Shown here: piece after piece, positions 1 to 11,719 of the stretch
Layout of the letters: the number at the start of each line of letters is the position of its first letter
Position numbering within the stretch: the first letter of the stretch is position 1
NCBI GenBank assembly: GCA_024195585.1
Contig: SWBL01000176.1
Location: forward strand, 1 to 64,000
Length of the DNA stretch: 64,000 nt
Reading direction: 5' to 3'
Origin: Aureobasidium sp. EXF-3400
Taxonomy: Eukaryota > Ascomycota > Dothideomycetes > Dothideales > Saccotheciaceae
Notes under the pieces: model-generated
Databases searched by the model: none
What the model was told of the DNA's origin: nothing
Seen by the model: only the letters and a program-made list of their open reading frames with translations
Made by a program: the position numbers and the translations under genes

Positions 1-3000
1 CAGCAGACGGGGGTTTCAAGTTGGGCCGGAAGCTCAGGCTCGGCACGACACCGTCTCACCTCTGGCGGCTGACTGGCTGACCACGCCGTCGGAGTCGGTT
101 TATTAGGACAGAGGCCAATAAGCTAGAGGACGTGGCAGGTACACCGTTTCTCTGTGCACTGCATCAAGCCCAGACCTACGGATCATCTCTCTAATGGGCG
201 AGTAAATTCAAGCCCTCGTGCAGCCCGAGTTTCGCAATTCCTTCCTTTTGAACCGTTGGTCTTTTCCAGCTTCTGCTCTGGTTCCACAGCAGCTTCACTC
301 CCGCTCACTTGCCTCTTTGCTGCGTGTGCCACTGGCCACAGCAACGAAACACCGCAGCATCAACTCTTCGAATTAATATCGCCACAGTGTCGTTATCTCG
401 GATCCCGGTCCCAAGATCCTTGCTTGCCGCTAACAGCCCGCTGTCCCAAGAGGCCGGCGCTGTGAACCACCGCAAACCTTCCATTCGGTCGGTTTTCTTC
501 AGCGTAGCCTGCGTAGCCGACTGATACAATATACTCACAAGTCTGCCCTTCCTGCTTCATTTAGAAGAGCTAGAAAGTTGCTAGACACGCATTCAGTGCG
601 AGCTCCGCCCACCACGGCTCTTACCCATTTACGAACTTGACTTTCTATATGCGAGGAGCACACCATCAACATCACGTTGGGTCAGCCGACTCCGTAGGCT
701 TGCGAGTGCTGACATCACAGACTTATATCATGGAACCAAGCTGGAAATTGCAGAACTCGAACGAGCAACACCTGCTTGCGCCCTGCCATCTCAAGGCATG
801 TCTTATTACATTTAACCACAGACGAGCCACAGTGTGAAAGGTGGAACGACAAGAAAATCCCTTCCATTACAAGATGCACCGCCGGCAGGGGGTTCGTGCA
901 AACGGCTGGGCCGAATCGCCGGTTCCTGCCGCCGCTATTTCTGCAGTCGTGGCCAACAAGGTTGCGACGGTAAGAACAAAGACTGGGCCAACGCAGGTCA
1001 AGAGGCATGATGGGCGTGATGTGATGTGCTCTACAATTGATTCAGACAGTGTTCACCCTCAGACCAAACACTCGACGCACTAATCCCACTGGACATCCCA
1101 ACCCTAACCACGACCTGGATTTCCTTCATCCATGGAGCTAGACACATGTAACGCAATCTTAGAGACTATGATTGCACTATACCTCCTGCAAACCGATCAA
1201 TGCGAGCTGTGTGCATTATTGCAGATGACCAACTTCACATATTGGCGAGGTCTCTCGACCCAAGCACCCTGTCCTCCTCCTACGCGGAAGTCTCACTCCT
1301 GAGCCATCTTCCTCATCTGTGTCTACGAGTACGTTCCTGCTGGGCCCATCTCTTTTGAGGTTCGGTCCAATCTCATTTTCATCTCCAAGACACTACTTAT
1401 CACAAAAGTGTTGTGCGTCTTCACAGTGGCGTAATGCATCATAGCATACACGAAGAAGATGGTCTATGCCGATGCCTGTGCGAGATCGACTGGTGCTCCA
1501 TTCCTTCGGGTACCGTGTCAGCGTCACCAATCACACAACTTCCGGTGTGAGCCAGGCCGAACCCGATAAATAATCATAGCGCCTCCGAACTTTTTGCGGC
1601 GCGCCACGGGACTGCGGCCCTCTCGTTCGTGTCGTCTTGGCAGCCACACTCTATCGAGTGAATGGGGATTGTCAGGGATGGACAAGCTGACTCAAGTGCA
1701 ACCCGGACTGCTGGATGTTGGATTTCACATCCGGGTGCTCTGTTTGTGCTCAGATTCTCGACCACTACCAGTACCTGTGAGCAAAAGAGAATGAGGGATC
1801 ATTCGAAACTGCCTGCGACATGGCCACAACGTGGCGTTATGCATCTCATCGGTGAACAAGCGCGATGGATGCACGCTTCTGGAACAGCACTGGACACTGT
1901 ACCACTCTCGCTACCGACTACACAAAGGGTGTGCATCGCGAGCTTCATCTGACCCCGAGATTTGTTACCGCCCATGCACGCGCGTATTGCGTCTCCTCAA
2001 GAGGAAGTAAGAGGCGCAAGGTTAGGGATATCCACGTCCAGCGAAACGGACCCCTCTTTTAATCATTCTCACACGTGGCCTTGTCAGTGAGAGCGTGGTG
2101 AGGGACAGAGCTAAGCAACTCATCTACCCGCACGTAAGCTGCCGCTGTCAAATGTGTTCGCTCGAACCTGCGTTGAGTTTTTGACGTATCCCGGCTCAGG
2201 CTCTACCCGGTGCACATTCATGGCTAACCATGTAGACGAGCGGCCCTGTACGGCAATCCGTATCCTAATGTGTTTACGAAATACGTGTCATACCAAAGTT
2301 AGTGCTATACAATCTGCAAGCCACACAAGACCTTGATGCTGTACACTACGGCAATCCACAAGACTATTTGCAGTATATTGATCAGAGTCACAGCCTGCGA
2401 CACGCTTCTTGAAACAGAAAATACAACAACACCCTGGTCGTTATCCCGCTTTGGGCCAACCCGGTTTTGTCACTATGCTACTACTTAATCAAGACAGCAT
2501 ACCGTATCACCGAACGAAAATCTTGCGAAAATCATTCAAACGGAGCATGCTTGTTGACTAGCAGCATCCCGTGCTAAGCCATCGGAAGTCCGAGTTGACG
2601 CCAATTCCTTCCACATTCCAGACATCCTTCTTACCGCAGGTCAAGATCCATATGCGGTCAGTGCTGATGGACTGTGTACCAATGTAACGTTGGGGTTCTC
2701 TTATTGTGACAGTGACAGCAACTCAATCTTCCATCTCACGTGGACTTTGACGGGGTTGAACACAAGCAGGTCCGTGATGCCGCACGGTATTGTCAACTTT
2801 CCTCACCTAAACGTCTTGGAGTTGCTGAGGTGATTAGAGAATCACAATCGGCCGACCATAACATGATGTTCACGCCCATTTGACCTCTATTTCCGTTGAT
2901 ACAAACTCCGGACGCAATCTTGCATTGTATACATTTCCGCTCCAGCACACACTTCCGAGTTTGCCATTCGGCTTTCATCAAATGATGCTCTGTGCGAGAA

Positions 3001-6000
3001 CGATACGCTGCGAAGCCGACAAGCATTCCTCGATACGCACGGCACGAAGCTCGCTCGCTATGCGTGAAAGTGCCACTTGAGACTCCTTACAGGCAGCTTC
3101 GTCTACTGAAGCCCGCTACAAGAAGGCTGAAATTGTTAGGTATGTGTTAGCGTAAGTCATCGAAGATTGCCGACAAGCGAAAGATCTTATTGCAGGGATG
3201 AAGAAGCAAGCTCGAAAATATTCAGCGTCGAGCCTTGCGCTTCTCCTTCATAGTCTGGTGTCGTGTCTTTAAAACCAGTTTTTGCATATACTCACCACTC
3301 CCAAGAGGCCGGATCCAGTGCGCGCTGACCGCATATCTAGGCTTTGGCCCGCGCTCGTTGCGCTCATTCCCATCAGCTCATCTTGGTTCGTACCGTCCCG
3401 AACTGGTTGCTGCGTTCGTGCTGAGATGTCTTGCTGTGGGAGATGTGTCCGACACGTTCTCCAATGCACTTCTGCTTTCTGGTCAACGCAGCTTGTACAC
3501 GCGGGCTGCTCTCTCAATATAACTCTTGCTGCAGCAAAGGTAGGTTGTTCCCTACAAACGACGATCACCATGAGCATGCTTCAACAAGCTGCGTCCACTG
3601 TCAATTAACAGTCCCTTCCACTGCTTGGAAACTGCAATCAATGCAAACAGAAGAAGGTCCAGATGGTTGGCACGACTGACAAGAATTCTTCTGTGTCGAC
3701 GATGTCTTCCTCGTAAGCAATTTTTTTTCTTGCGAGTAACCAAAGACCAGCGGAGCGGGATCGGAGATTTATGATCTATCATCAATTACCAATATTTCGC
3801 GCGTCCCATGTATGACGAACGTCTTGGGCAAATTCATCTAACCAATTTCTTGGAAGATCACTTCGTCTATATTGATGAGGTCGTTGAAGCTGCTGGCTTC
3901 GCGCTCATTCAATCCGAAACAACTTGCTGAAGTGCCGACTAGTCTCTGACTCGCCCATTCGCTGAGACGCTTGATACACATCCTTACTTGGTGAGAAATC
4001 CGCAATACCATGAGGCAATGCTTTCCTTCGGCGTTACCAAGATACAACATTCCTGTTACTCGCTTCCGGCAGATCGGGAACGAGGAACGAGATAAGCCGC
4101 AATATACAGCGCACACGTACTCGTATGGGAAAGATACGTACTCTCGACAGCACTAGCCGTTTTCCCAAAGAGTTACCAAGCTCACGAAATAGATTAAATG
4201 CGAGCAATATCAAACACGGCAAGCGATCGCCACCCCTCCAAAGAGCAAAAAGAAGAAAAATCTTGGAGCTTGGGAATTTATATTGGTGCTTACAAAGAAA
4301 GACGGGAAGCAAGATCAGGCTATCCAATAATGAGTTTATTAATCCTCTGCTTTTGCGGTTGGGCGTTTGCTAATTATAGATCGAGATTGAAATTATCGAG
4401 TTGGAATGGATGAGGAAGCGACCCTGCTACGATTACCCTCTGACTGCGTCTGCACAAATATCGCCAGCAAGATCATCCTTGGGTCACCTCTACATTCTCA
4501 GGGCCATGGGATTCGCCATCAAATCGCTGACGGAAGCGGTGACTGGGCCGTCAGCCAACGACAATCCAATGGACAGCTGACTTCCATACTTGCCAGGCAT
4601 TTTTCTCCCTCGTACGGCAGTCATCCAATCGTACCTTCCTTGCGGACAGTATCTCTCCACCATTACGCTGCCATGAGCGATGCCGCCGACCGTCGAGATT
4701 CAGTTTTGCATCGACCCTCGTCAGCTGTCGGACGAGATTAAACAGACACTATTTGTGCCTTTGGTTATACCTTGACTACAATAATGGTTCCTGTTCCTTT
4801 GCACTGCTGCTTAAAGAATTTTTTTCTGCGCCTTTACCATTGGGATATCTTCTTTACCACAAGATGACCGAGGATACTTCTTTGTTCCATATGAGCTAGT
4901 CCTGCCGAATTGAAAAAACCAACATCTTGTATAACATTGACTCGGACTATCCGCTGGCTCCTTTGCATTTGTCTTGGGCATGTCACTTGTAAGATACTGG
5001 CTGAGAACAGACAGATCGATGAGCAAGGGTGCTTGTCGAGTTGATGTTTTGCTTACAACAGGGAACAACCATGTCAGATGAAAAGGGTTTATCGTTCTCG
5101 AAGCGACAAAACACTTTGTACAATTTGTGATTCTCGTCTTGTCACCTTTGAGCAAGGCGCTGGAAGCGGAGGCACATCCTTCTCTTGTGTCAGGATCTTC
5201 TGCGTTCTTTCCGTGGTGGACTTTAAGCGTCTTGCATTATGCTACTATTGACGCCCCTTGAGTATGCTTTGCGTCTTCAACACTGGTGCAACAAAAGAGA
5301 AGCTGTGTCTTTGGAAGGTGGTGCTACGCTATCGGTCTATTGTGCCAGATGACTGGCGGCAAAGTACGAGCACCTTGGAGCATACATTCTCGAGGGTCGT
5401 CAAGCATCTCGGTAAGAGACAAAGTCGTGGCAATGTTCCCTCTCCGTGTCTTGATCATTTGGTGGACTAGAGCCTCATGCCCGAGCATATGGAGGAGGAA
5501 GGCGCAAAAAAGGCAAAAAAGGCATGCAGAACATCCAACTCAGACAAACAATAAAGTAAAGTCGGCATAAGCGAGAGTGAAGAGACCTTGCTTCCTTGAC
5601 ATATATATATATAGATCGGATGCCCTTGGCCACGCAAAGGCTGCACTGCAGCTTTTCTCCTTTTCTGTTTCCATACTGCTCTTGGGCCTGGAACGTTTTC
5701 TTTTGTTTCTCCATGTTCTGCCTCTTTTTGTTTTGTCTCTAGCGCAAAGACTGAGCCACGGAGCTATAGTAGCTACAACAGAGTTGAGTGCTTCCTTTCC
5801 ACTTTGCCTTGCGTTTTTTTTTTCTTTCTTGGCTTCATGCATGCCTCTTCACATCTAGGTGTTTTACTTGTTGACTTGCTACCGTTTCAGCATTGTCTAC
5901 CATGTGGATTGTTTTTGTTTGTTGAAAGTGTTTGCTCTGCACCTTTCTCTTTAGACATTTGAAGCAAGAATAACCAAAAGAATAGAATAATATGCATTTG

Positions 6001-6175
6001 TATGTAGCAGAGAAAACATACTCGCCCAAGACAATGGACTTGCTTTGATCGACTTGATTCTGTATTTCTGGTTGTTTGATTGTTTTGATTTTTATCATTA
6101 TTCGAAAACATCTCGTCTATATTTCTCACAAGAATACATGGATTAGAGCAGCAAGAAAGATACTTTCCCACACTC
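1..6175. other. Gene desert, no supported gene
   Basis: No open frame here exceeds about 114 codons and none gives a recognisable protein. The longest frames overlap one another on both strands, as expected by chance. Base composition looks mixed and not strongly AT-rich, so there is no visual sign of heavy RIP. A short TA run at about 5601-5612 and several homopolymer runs (for example near 5815-5824) are the only simple repeats seen. No tRNA-like cloverleaf, terminal repeat or transposase fragment was recognised. The last part (about 5.9-6.17 kb) is probably 3' flank of the acyl-CoA dehydrogenase gene. Confidence 0.6.
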
Positions 6176-7617
6176 TTACTTGGTATACTCCTTCTGCAGC
6201 AACTTGGCAATAGTGCTAAGCTGGATATTGCTCGTACCCTCGTAGATGGCACCAATCTTGCTGTCTCTCCAGTACTTCTCGGCCAAGCCCTCTCTGACGA
6301 AACCCATACCGCCCATCCACTCGATAGCCTGTCCAGACACCTTACCCGCAACCTGAGAAGCGTACAGTTTCGCCATGGCGGCATCCATGACAAAGTCCTC
6401 GCCTGCTTCCTTTTTGCGAGCGGCATTGTAGACCATGGCGCGTGCTGCACAGATCTCTGTCCATGCTTGAGCCAGCTGGTGTTGCATACCTTGGAACTCA
6501 CCAACCAAGGTGCCGAATTGCTTTCGATCGTTCCAGACGTAGGAAGCCGCGTTGGAGAAAGCTCCCATTGCCAATCCAGTCATCTGTGCCGCAATGCCGA
6601 TTCTGCCTTCGTTCAGAATGCCAATGGCGTATTTGTAGCCTTCACCTTCCTTGCCCAACAAATTTCCCTTTGGGATTTCGACATCGTCAAAGTTGACGAC
6701 GCAGGTTGAAGATGCTCTAATTCCGAGTTTCTTTTCCTTTTTGGCGATGCTGAAACCGGGGGTGTCTTTGTCGACGATGAAGGCTGTGATGCCTTTGTAG
6801 CCCTTGGAAGGATCGAGGTTGGCAAACACAATGAAGAAACCTGCTTCTAGAGAGTTTGTGATCCACATTTTGGAGCCGTTGATGCGGTAGCCATCTGCCG
6901 TCTTTTCGGCGCGGGTTTTGAGGGCGAAGGCGTCAGAGCCAGAGACGGGTTCAGAGAGACAGAAGGAACCTTTGGTGTGAATATGTAAGCTTCCAGGACT
7001 CGGAGTGTAGAGAAAGAGGGTGTTCACGACTTACCGACAGTGTTAGTGGCCAACTGAGGCAACCACTTGCGCTGGCTCTCCTTGGTACCATACTTGAGCA
7101 GGGTAGTGTTGACTAAAGTGTTATGCACATCAACCATAACACTAACACTCGGGTCCACTTTGGCCAACTCCTCAATACCGACAATAGCAGCTGTAAAGTT
7201 CATTCCGGCACCACCAAACTCTTCGGGAATCTCAATACTCATGAGACCTTGTTCGAAGCACTGCTCAATGATGTCCTGATCCATCTTTTCGTTTTCGTCC
7301 ATGCTGCGCACTTTGGGCAAGATGACATCGTTGGCGAATTTGGAGACGGATTCGGCCATCATGAGCTCCGTCTCGGACATGTGGGAGATGGGGGTGGGGA
7401 TGGCGCCGGTCAGGTCGTGGGGCTCGCCGATTGTGGTTTGCTTCCTCGATTGCGAGGATGAGAGACTTTGCCAACTGGGAGTATTTTCAGCGTCTAGCAT
7501 GACTGGTCTTTTTATGCTGCAGACATACCATGGTCTCGAGACGACTCGCTGGCGGAGCGGCGACTGCAGAGATGAAGGGCGGATGAGCGGCCGAATGGTT
7601 CTTGCTACTGAAGCCAT
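6176..7617 (-). CDS. Mitochondrial acyl-CoA dehydrogenase, short/branched-chain type
   Basis: A flavoenzyme that alpha,beta-dehydrogenates short or 2-methyl-branched acyl-CoAs in mitochondria (branched amino-acid and fatty-acid breakdown). Exons are 7617-7529, 7474-7035 and 6969-6176, giving 440 aa. The introns have GTATGT and GTAAGT donors. The start is the ATG giving MASVARTIRPLIRP, an arginine-rich serine-rich presequence; an upstream extension of the frame begins with no convincing start. Family motifs are CLSEPVSGSDAFALKTRA (FAD and substrate loop), KMWITNS, and near the C terminus IYEGTSNIQLSTIAKLL, which contains the catalytic-base glutamate of this subfamily. Length fits ACADSB. The first intron (54 bp) is a multiple of three and has no stop, so retention would keep the frame. 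Divergence from isobutyryl- or isovaleryl-CoA dehydrogenase was judged by eye only. Confidence 0.9.
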
Positions 7618-7950
7618 GTTGTGTGCTGTGAGAAAACTAGCAAAGGAGAAAGAGAGGAGGCAAAGATTTCTAGTCAAAAAAGATGTTGTGTCTAGATCAT
7701 GATGGGCATATCGAAGAGCTGCAGGGAACAACCGAAGCACCGAATCACATGCGGAGAAGCGGAACCGAGGCATTGAAGAAGCATCCGGGGTCTCCACTCG
7801 ACGACGCCCTTTCGCCCTACTGTATCCTTCTCGGCTCGCACCGCGAGTCTGTTTCTCCATGCTCTTTCCATTGTGTAGCATGCTTGTATACCAAAAGAGC
7901 AGCACTTGTGACTCAATCTTCTGCAGTCTGTCCTGCTACCATCCACCCCC
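7618..7950. other. Intergenic: acyl-CoA dehydrogenase promoter and RRP7 3' flank
   Basis: Lies between the start of the dehydrogenase and the stop of RRP7, both on the minus strand. Open frames here are shadows or upstream extensions. No specific regulatory motif was recognised. Confidence 0.5.
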
Positions 7951-8937
7951 TTAGTTCGGTCTGAACTTATTCCTCTTCATCTTCATAGCCTCCACCTTCT
8001 TCCTATCCTCCTCAAAACCCTTGAGCAACTCATTAGCCTTCTCTTTACGCTTCTCACGCATCTGGAAGCGGTAAAAGTCTTCTTTGCCTTTTTGCTTTTC
8101 CTTTTGCTTTTCTGCTTTTTCTTGTGCTTCTTCTTGACGTGCGGGTCCCATGCGTCCTCCGCGTGTCACGGTGATGAATCCGTCTTCGTCGGGTTCGGCG
8201 CGTTGGCGGGCGAGCAGGCGTGCACGAGTGGCTTCTTGCTCGGCAAAGGCCGTCATGTAGGCGTCTACTGAGGCTTGAAGGACAGCGGTGGAAGGGAAGC
8301 GGAGGGCATGGTGGCTCAGGTATCCTGATGGGCAACAGTTAGCTTCAAAGACTCAACCATCAGAAGAAAGGGAAAACATACTCGCAGCACCCAAAACAGG
8401 CACCTTGTCCCCTACCGTCTCATGTGCATCCCAAACAATCTCCTTGCCAGCCTTGACGGCCTTTTTCACCTCTTTCAAGGCCATCTCGGCCGCACTCGCG
8501 TCCACAAACACAACCACACAAGTATTTCCACTCCTCCCCACCCTTCTATCCCACGTCTCCGGCAACTCCACCATTTTGCTCTCTGCTGCACCATCACCAC
8601 CTCTCTTTCTCTTCTTGCCGCTTTTACTCGTCACCGGCGCCGTAAGTTTTTTGCCCGTCCTCGTGCCTTCGAATTCTACTCTTTCCACTCGTGCGCCATT
8701 GCCGTGTGTTGCAAACAAAAAACGTAAATGCGCTTCTGTCGCATCGATGGGTAGGTTGACGACGAAGAGCTCGCGTGGCGTGTTCTCGGTGGCCACTTTG
8801 GGGGCGTTGGGTCGTAGGTACAGATAGTGTTTTGTTGCTTGAGGGAAAGAGTCGGTAGGCGGGATGGACAGAGGCAGAATGGTATAGTCGTTGACGCTCG
8901 CCGGTACGCGACTGTTTGAATTTTGTATGGGTGCCAT
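7951..8937 (-). CDS. RRP7: Ribosomal RNA-processing protein 7 (Rrp7)
   Basis: A nucleolar small-subunit processome factor needed for 18S rRNA maturation, by family knowledge. Exons are 8937-8382 and 8324-7951, 309 aa. The intron has a GTATGT donor and a CATCAG acceptor, and splicing joins the frames as ..GAAS to RYLSHHALRFPS. The N-terminal part holds an RRM-like fold (ELFVVNLPIDATEAHLRFLF at about residues 62-81) with a basic insert KSGKKRKRGG. The C-terminal Rrp7 domain has the family signature from ASVDAYM onward, a lysine/glutamate helix and FYRFQMREKRKEKANELL, and ends in RNKFRPN. The start codon is the ATG of MAPIQNSNSR; the frame is open upstream but lacks conservation. Length and domain order are normal. 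Confidence 0.92.
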
Positions 8938-9851
8938 GGTTTTGTTGTGTGTTGTGTGTGGTTGGTGATTTGTGCTGTTTGCGACAGAGGATGATAATTT
9001 TCTTGAAAGTCTCGGAGTTCGCAACTTTGCGCATCCCCTTGCTTCTGCGGAGATATTCCGTCGCGCGTCGGAAAGTCACCCTGACCTTCGTGCTTTGGAA
9101 GTACCACGCCCATCTCTGCTCCTGCTCAAGTCAATCATTGTATCCAGACAAGAAGGAAAACATAGTGTGGATAAGAGAGGGAAAAGTTACCATCACTATG
9201 TCTACTAAAAGATGTGCCTCATCTTACTGATGGATACAACTATTCTCATAGCTTGCAATCTTGTTCCGTTTCACCATTGAAGAATGTCTTTAGATCGACC
9301 TTTCCAACAAGACTTTTGGACCAAGAAGGGCTTGCAATTCGTCGATATACTATGTCTCTGCACTGCCAAAACCAAAAATGGCCCAACTAGATTAAACTCT
9401 CTTTTCTGCCATCATCTCTCCTCTCCCTCTCCGCCGCATGCTTCATATTCCCTTTCTCTCTTTCTTCTCTTGCTCTAGCTTTTTCTTCTGACGCCTTCCG
9501 CCGTGTAATCGACTTGCAGATGCTCGTTGTTGGTGTAGGAGAGAAAAGAAAATGATGAACATCGTGGTCGGGATCTCGTGATAAAACTTTTCGCAGGTCG
9601 TTGATAGGTCGTGAGAGCAAATCGGCTCCAAGAAAATCGACATGGTATAAGAAAGGAAACAAAAGCCGGCGGAAAGATTGCCGTGTATGAGTCGAAAAGG
9701 CGCTCACGAGCACGCTGGAACGAGAAATGGTTGACCAGAAAGGAACAAAAAAAATGCCGGCAGTAGAAAACTATGCAAGCGAGAAGACCACTCATATCAA
9801 CACCATGTCCAAAGGCCTTTCTGAGACATGGCGGATTTACTCCATGATCGT
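8938..9851. other. Intergenic: RRP7 promoter and Gis2-type gene 3' flank
   Basis: Contains the upstream region of RRP7 and the downstream region of the zinc-knuckle gene. Pyrimidine-rich tracts occur at about 9400-9480. Frames of up to about 150 codons are present but show no conserved motif and overlap each other. Confidence 0.5.
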
Positions 9852-10711
9852 TCAAACAGAGACAGAGGCAGGAACGATGGTGGTGGCGGCGTTGGGTGTC
9901 TGGACGGGCAGGGGAGCAGCAGCGGCATCATCTGCAGCAGCAACAGGTGCAGACTCTCCGTTAACCTCGGTTTGCTGGTTGCATTCGCGGGAGATATGGC
10001 CAGTCTCGCCGCAGCGGTAACAAGTCTTGCCGGCAGTGTTGAGAGGGCCACCGTTAGGGGCAGTGCACTCGCGAGAGATATGACCAAGCTTACCGCAAGC
10101 ATAGCACTTCATGGCCTGAGCCTGGCAATCGCGCGCAAAGTGGTTGGGGCCACCGCACTTGTAGCAGGTAGCAGGACGAGGGCCACCAGCGAAGCCACCG
10201 CGGAAGCCACCACGAGGACCAGGGGCACCACGACCAAGACCAGCAGCAGCACCAGGAGTAGGGCAAGTGCGCTATAGAGAAAGTATAATCAGCTGACATG
10301 CACAAGCCAAGAAGGGGAATTTCACATACGGCAAGGTGACCAGGCATGCCGCAGGAGTAGCAGCGTCCGTTAGCACCACCGTTCAGACGAAGGGTAGGGC
10401 AGTCAGCCTGCACATGTCCGAGGCCCTGGCAGTGGTAACATTGCTTGGCTAGAGGTACAGATCAGCATACAGATCAGGGCAGCAAGAGATTGGCGTGGTG
10501 TACGACATACCCTCAGTGGTGCGAAGAAGAGGGCAATTGTTTGACTCATGACCTGTGTAGAATTAGAGCATGCCAAAGCAGGTTTTTGGAAAGGGGTTTG
10601 GGTACCAGGCTGCTTGCAGTTGTAACACAAACGCTCAGAGGAGGAGCAGACCTCTGCGTAGTGGCCAACATTGCCGCACTTGTAGCAGGCACGACGGGAC
10701 AGAGAGGACAT
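9852..10711 (-). CDS. CCHC zinc-knuckle nucleic-acid-binding protein, Gis2/Byr3/CNBP type
   Basis: A single-stranded RNA/DNA-binding protein of the Gis2/CNBP family, linked to translation and RNP granules in yeast. Four exons, 10711-10606, 10552-10511, 10448-10330 and 10271-9852, encode 228 aa. Splicing rebuilds seven CX2CX4HX4C knuckles: CYKCGNVGHYAEVC, CYNCKQPGHESNNC, CYHCQGLGHVQADC, CYSCGMPGHLARTC, CYKCGGPNHFARDC, CYACGKLGHISREC and CYRCGETGHISREC. An RGG-like, glycine/arginine-rich spacer separates knuckles 4 and 5, and an alanine/valine-rich tail ends the protein. Seven knuckles matches yeast Gis2. Introns interrupt knuckle 2, the spacer after it, and knuckle 4; the correct knuckles after joining strongly support the exon model. 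Confidence 0.93.
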
Positions 10712-11719
10712 GTTGAGGCTGTTTTGCAGTCAGATTCTGTTGGTCTGATTATGTGTACTTGAACGTGTATGGTAATGTTCTGTCTGGCCATTTGTCCCCC
10801 CTCATATAGTGAATTGTCGAGCCATTTGTGGAGCAGTTCGTCGAGCGAATGGTTGAGCCATTCGACTTGTGCATAACCAACGAGAGTGTAGCGATTGTCA
10901 TGCTCGACTCGAATGATGCGTTGAGACATTGCGGCCAACCAGCACAGGGAAATAGAGACGACGACGACGGCGGGTACGAGAGTCATGGAGGATGTTGAAC
11001 GGCAATATGCATATAGGACACAAGCAGCGAGACGAGACGACTGACCTGATGATGCGCGAGGTTGCTTGACCTGCTACAGCGTCAGCGTCTACAGCTCCCA
11101 AATGTTTGGTGTTCCAAGATTGGCCTGTGTTTCTGTCTTACACTGCTGCTACTATTACTCCTCCTTCACTTCTTCTTCTCTTCCAATCCTTTAGAGAATT
11201 GAGATACAAGCAATGCGACAGCAAGCTGAGACTTGTTCGGGATGGTTGGGCGGTTGCGATTGCGGCGCTCGCGAGGCTCGAAAAGAAGGAAACGCCGAGG
11301 GTAGAGGACAGAGGACAGACCCACTCGGCACCAGCTGCATGCACCTCCTTCCCGTTTGCCGGCTCTTGTTCTCAGACCTGCATATCACTGTCTCATCCAA
11401 CAAGCCTCGCAGCCTTCATCGAGCAAGGCTCCATAGACATACAGTCAAGCAGTGATCAACAAGCTTCGACCATACAAGGCTACATGCTCCGATTAGCTGC
11501 ACCGTTGACAGCTCCAGAGGTAACTCGCATGTACCGAACCTGGTCCGTGCGCTCGTTCAGTACAACCATCCAAACAGTATGTGGAATGCTGAGAGGCTTG
11601 TTGCCTATTCATTATCTTCTGCTGTTCTTTGTTTATTTGTTACTCAGATCATGACATGACATTGATGTGACTTCCACTTCCAAACGCCTCGTTGCGCCTT
11701 CATGCACCCTACGACCCAT
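10712..11719. other. Intergenic: zinc-knuckle gene promoter and UAP1 3' flank
   Basis: Upstream region of the Gis2-type gene and downstream region of UAP1. A 182-codon plus-strand frame at 11106-11654 has no conserved motif and is overlapped by antisense frames, so it was not called. Pyrimidine-rich tracts lie at about 11141-11190. Confidence 0.5.

Noticed and set aside
5595..5615. TA-rich microsatellite
   Set aside because: Only about six units; too short to call a repeat of interest.
8624..9113. Two minus-strand frames of about 150 codons overlapping RRP7
   Set aside because: They are alternative frames of the conserved RRP7 first exon and its upstream region.
11106..11654. 182-codon plus-strand frame upstream of the zinc-knuckle gene
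   Set aside because: No family motif, overlapped by antisense frames, and it occupies the expected promoter and 5' UTR region.
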